Positions 6,183 through 6,627 of a stretch of 6,627 nucleotides of DNA are shown one piece after another; position 1 is the stretch's first letter, and the number at the start of each line of letters is the position of its first letter. Origin of the DNA: Betaproteobacteria bacterium UBA5582 (GTDB lineage: Bacteria > Pseudomonadota > Gammaproteobacteria > Burkholderiales > Rhodocyclaceae); NCBI GenBank assembly GCA_002425245.1, contig DILW01000041.1:1-6627 (forward strand). Reading direction: 5' to 3'. Below the pieces are notes generated by a model. That model was not told the origin of the DNA. It saw only the letters and a list, made by a program, of their open reading frames with translations, and did no database searches. A program made the position numbers and the translations under genes.

Positions 6183-6627
6183 GCGGCGTGCGTATTCTTG
6201 GCATTGACCCCGGCTTGCGCGTGACCGGCTTTGGCGTCATCGAGAAGCACGGCAGCCAATTGGTCTATGTCGCCAGCGGCTGCATCAAGTCGAACGACAA
6301 GGAATCGCTGCCCGAGCGCATCGGCACGCTGTTCGCCGGCATCGGCGAGGTGATTGCGACTTACCGGCCGGATCAGTCGGCGATCGAGAAGGTGTTTGTG
6401 AACGTCAATCCGCAGTCCACGCTGCTGCTCGGCCAGGCGCGCGGGGCGGCGATGTCGGCGCTGGTTCATGGCGGGCTGCCGGTGGCCGAGTACACCGCGC
6501 TGCAGGTCAAGCAGGCGGTGGTCGGGCACGGCAAGGCGGCCAAGGAGCAGGTGCAGGCGATGATCGTCCGCCTCCTGAACCTGCCCGGCGCGCCGACGGC
6601 GGATGCCGCCGACGCGCTCGCCTGCGC
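6179..6627 (+). CDS. ruvC: Crossover junction endodeoxyribonuclease RuvC, C-terminus beyond window
   Basis: The Holliday-junction resolvase RuvC acts as a dimer and nicks four-way junctions symmetrically, working with the RuvAB branch-migration motor in recombinational repair. 149 complete codons are present of the usual 165-180. Catalytic acidic residues are visible: D10 in ILGIDPGLRVTGFG, E70 in SAIEKVFVN, and D142 and D145 in the ADAADALA motif. These correspond to E. coli D7, E66, D138 and D141. Other family marks are NPQSTLLLGQARGAA (77-91) and YTALQVKQAVVGHGKAAKEQV (105-125, in two blocks), the DNA-binding region. The ATG overlaps the transporter stop (ATGA), which implies coupled translation. 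ruvA and ruvB commonly follow and would be expected just beyond the right edge, but they are not seen here. Confidence 0.97.
   Translation, partial: MSGVRILGIDPGLRVTGFGVIEKHGSQLVYVASGCIKSNDKESLPERIGTLFAGIGEVIATYRPDQSAIEKVFVNVNPQSTLLLGQARGAAMSALVHGGLPVAEYTALQVKQAVVGHGKAAKEQVQAMIVRLLNLPGAPTADAADALAC

Overview
The window looks like a stretch of chromosome from a GC-rich Gram-negative proteobacterium. The protein sequences and the yebC/ruvC neighbourhood fit a betaproteobacterium, plausibly Rhodocyclaceae (Azonexus/Dechloromonas-like). That placement is an impression from sequence style and was not tested by a search. Most genes are ordinary GC-rich housekeeping genes. A visibly AT-richer islet (about 1.54-2.93 kb) sits in the middle and carries three small uncharacterised genes.

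Layout. 1-990 (minus) is the N-terminal 330 residues of a HerA-like/DUF853 P-loop ATPase, cut by the window edge. Divergent from it, 1127-1378 (plus) encodes a YefM/Phd-type antitoxin with a TGTACA operator core just upstream. No intact toxin gene follows it. From 1456 to 1948 there are three copies of a 13-14 bp motif (CGTGGTCTGTCCCC and its reverse complement). Two form an exact inverted repeat around a small lipoprotein gene (1541-1810, minus, TTG start), and two form a REP-like hairpin. Next come two more minus-strand hypothetical genes: 2063-2509 (148 aa, soluble) and 2548-2817 (89 aa, one membrane helix plus CxxC). They are probably co-transcribed from a promoter near 2840.

The GC-rich backbone resumes with a pirin-family protein (3096-3977, minus) with all four metal ligands, and then a 111-aa protein of unknown function (4090-4425, minus) followed immediately by a 12-bp perfect hairpin. 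A good sigma70-type promoter (4496-4524) then drives a plus-strand cluster: yebC (4561-5286), an EamA/DMT-family transporter (5328-6182) and ruvC (6179-6627, cut by the window edge). The transporter stop and the ruvC start overlap by 4 nt (ATGA), so translation of the two is probably coupled. The yebC-ruvC link is common in proteobacteria; the transporter gene between them is the local variation.

I see no CRISPR array, rRNA, tRNA, transposase or recognisable defence system. The most noteworthy parts are the REP-like inverted repeats around the lipoprotein gene, the apparently toxin-less antitoxin, and the AT-rich islet of unknown genes. I do not find a convincing new multi-gene system.
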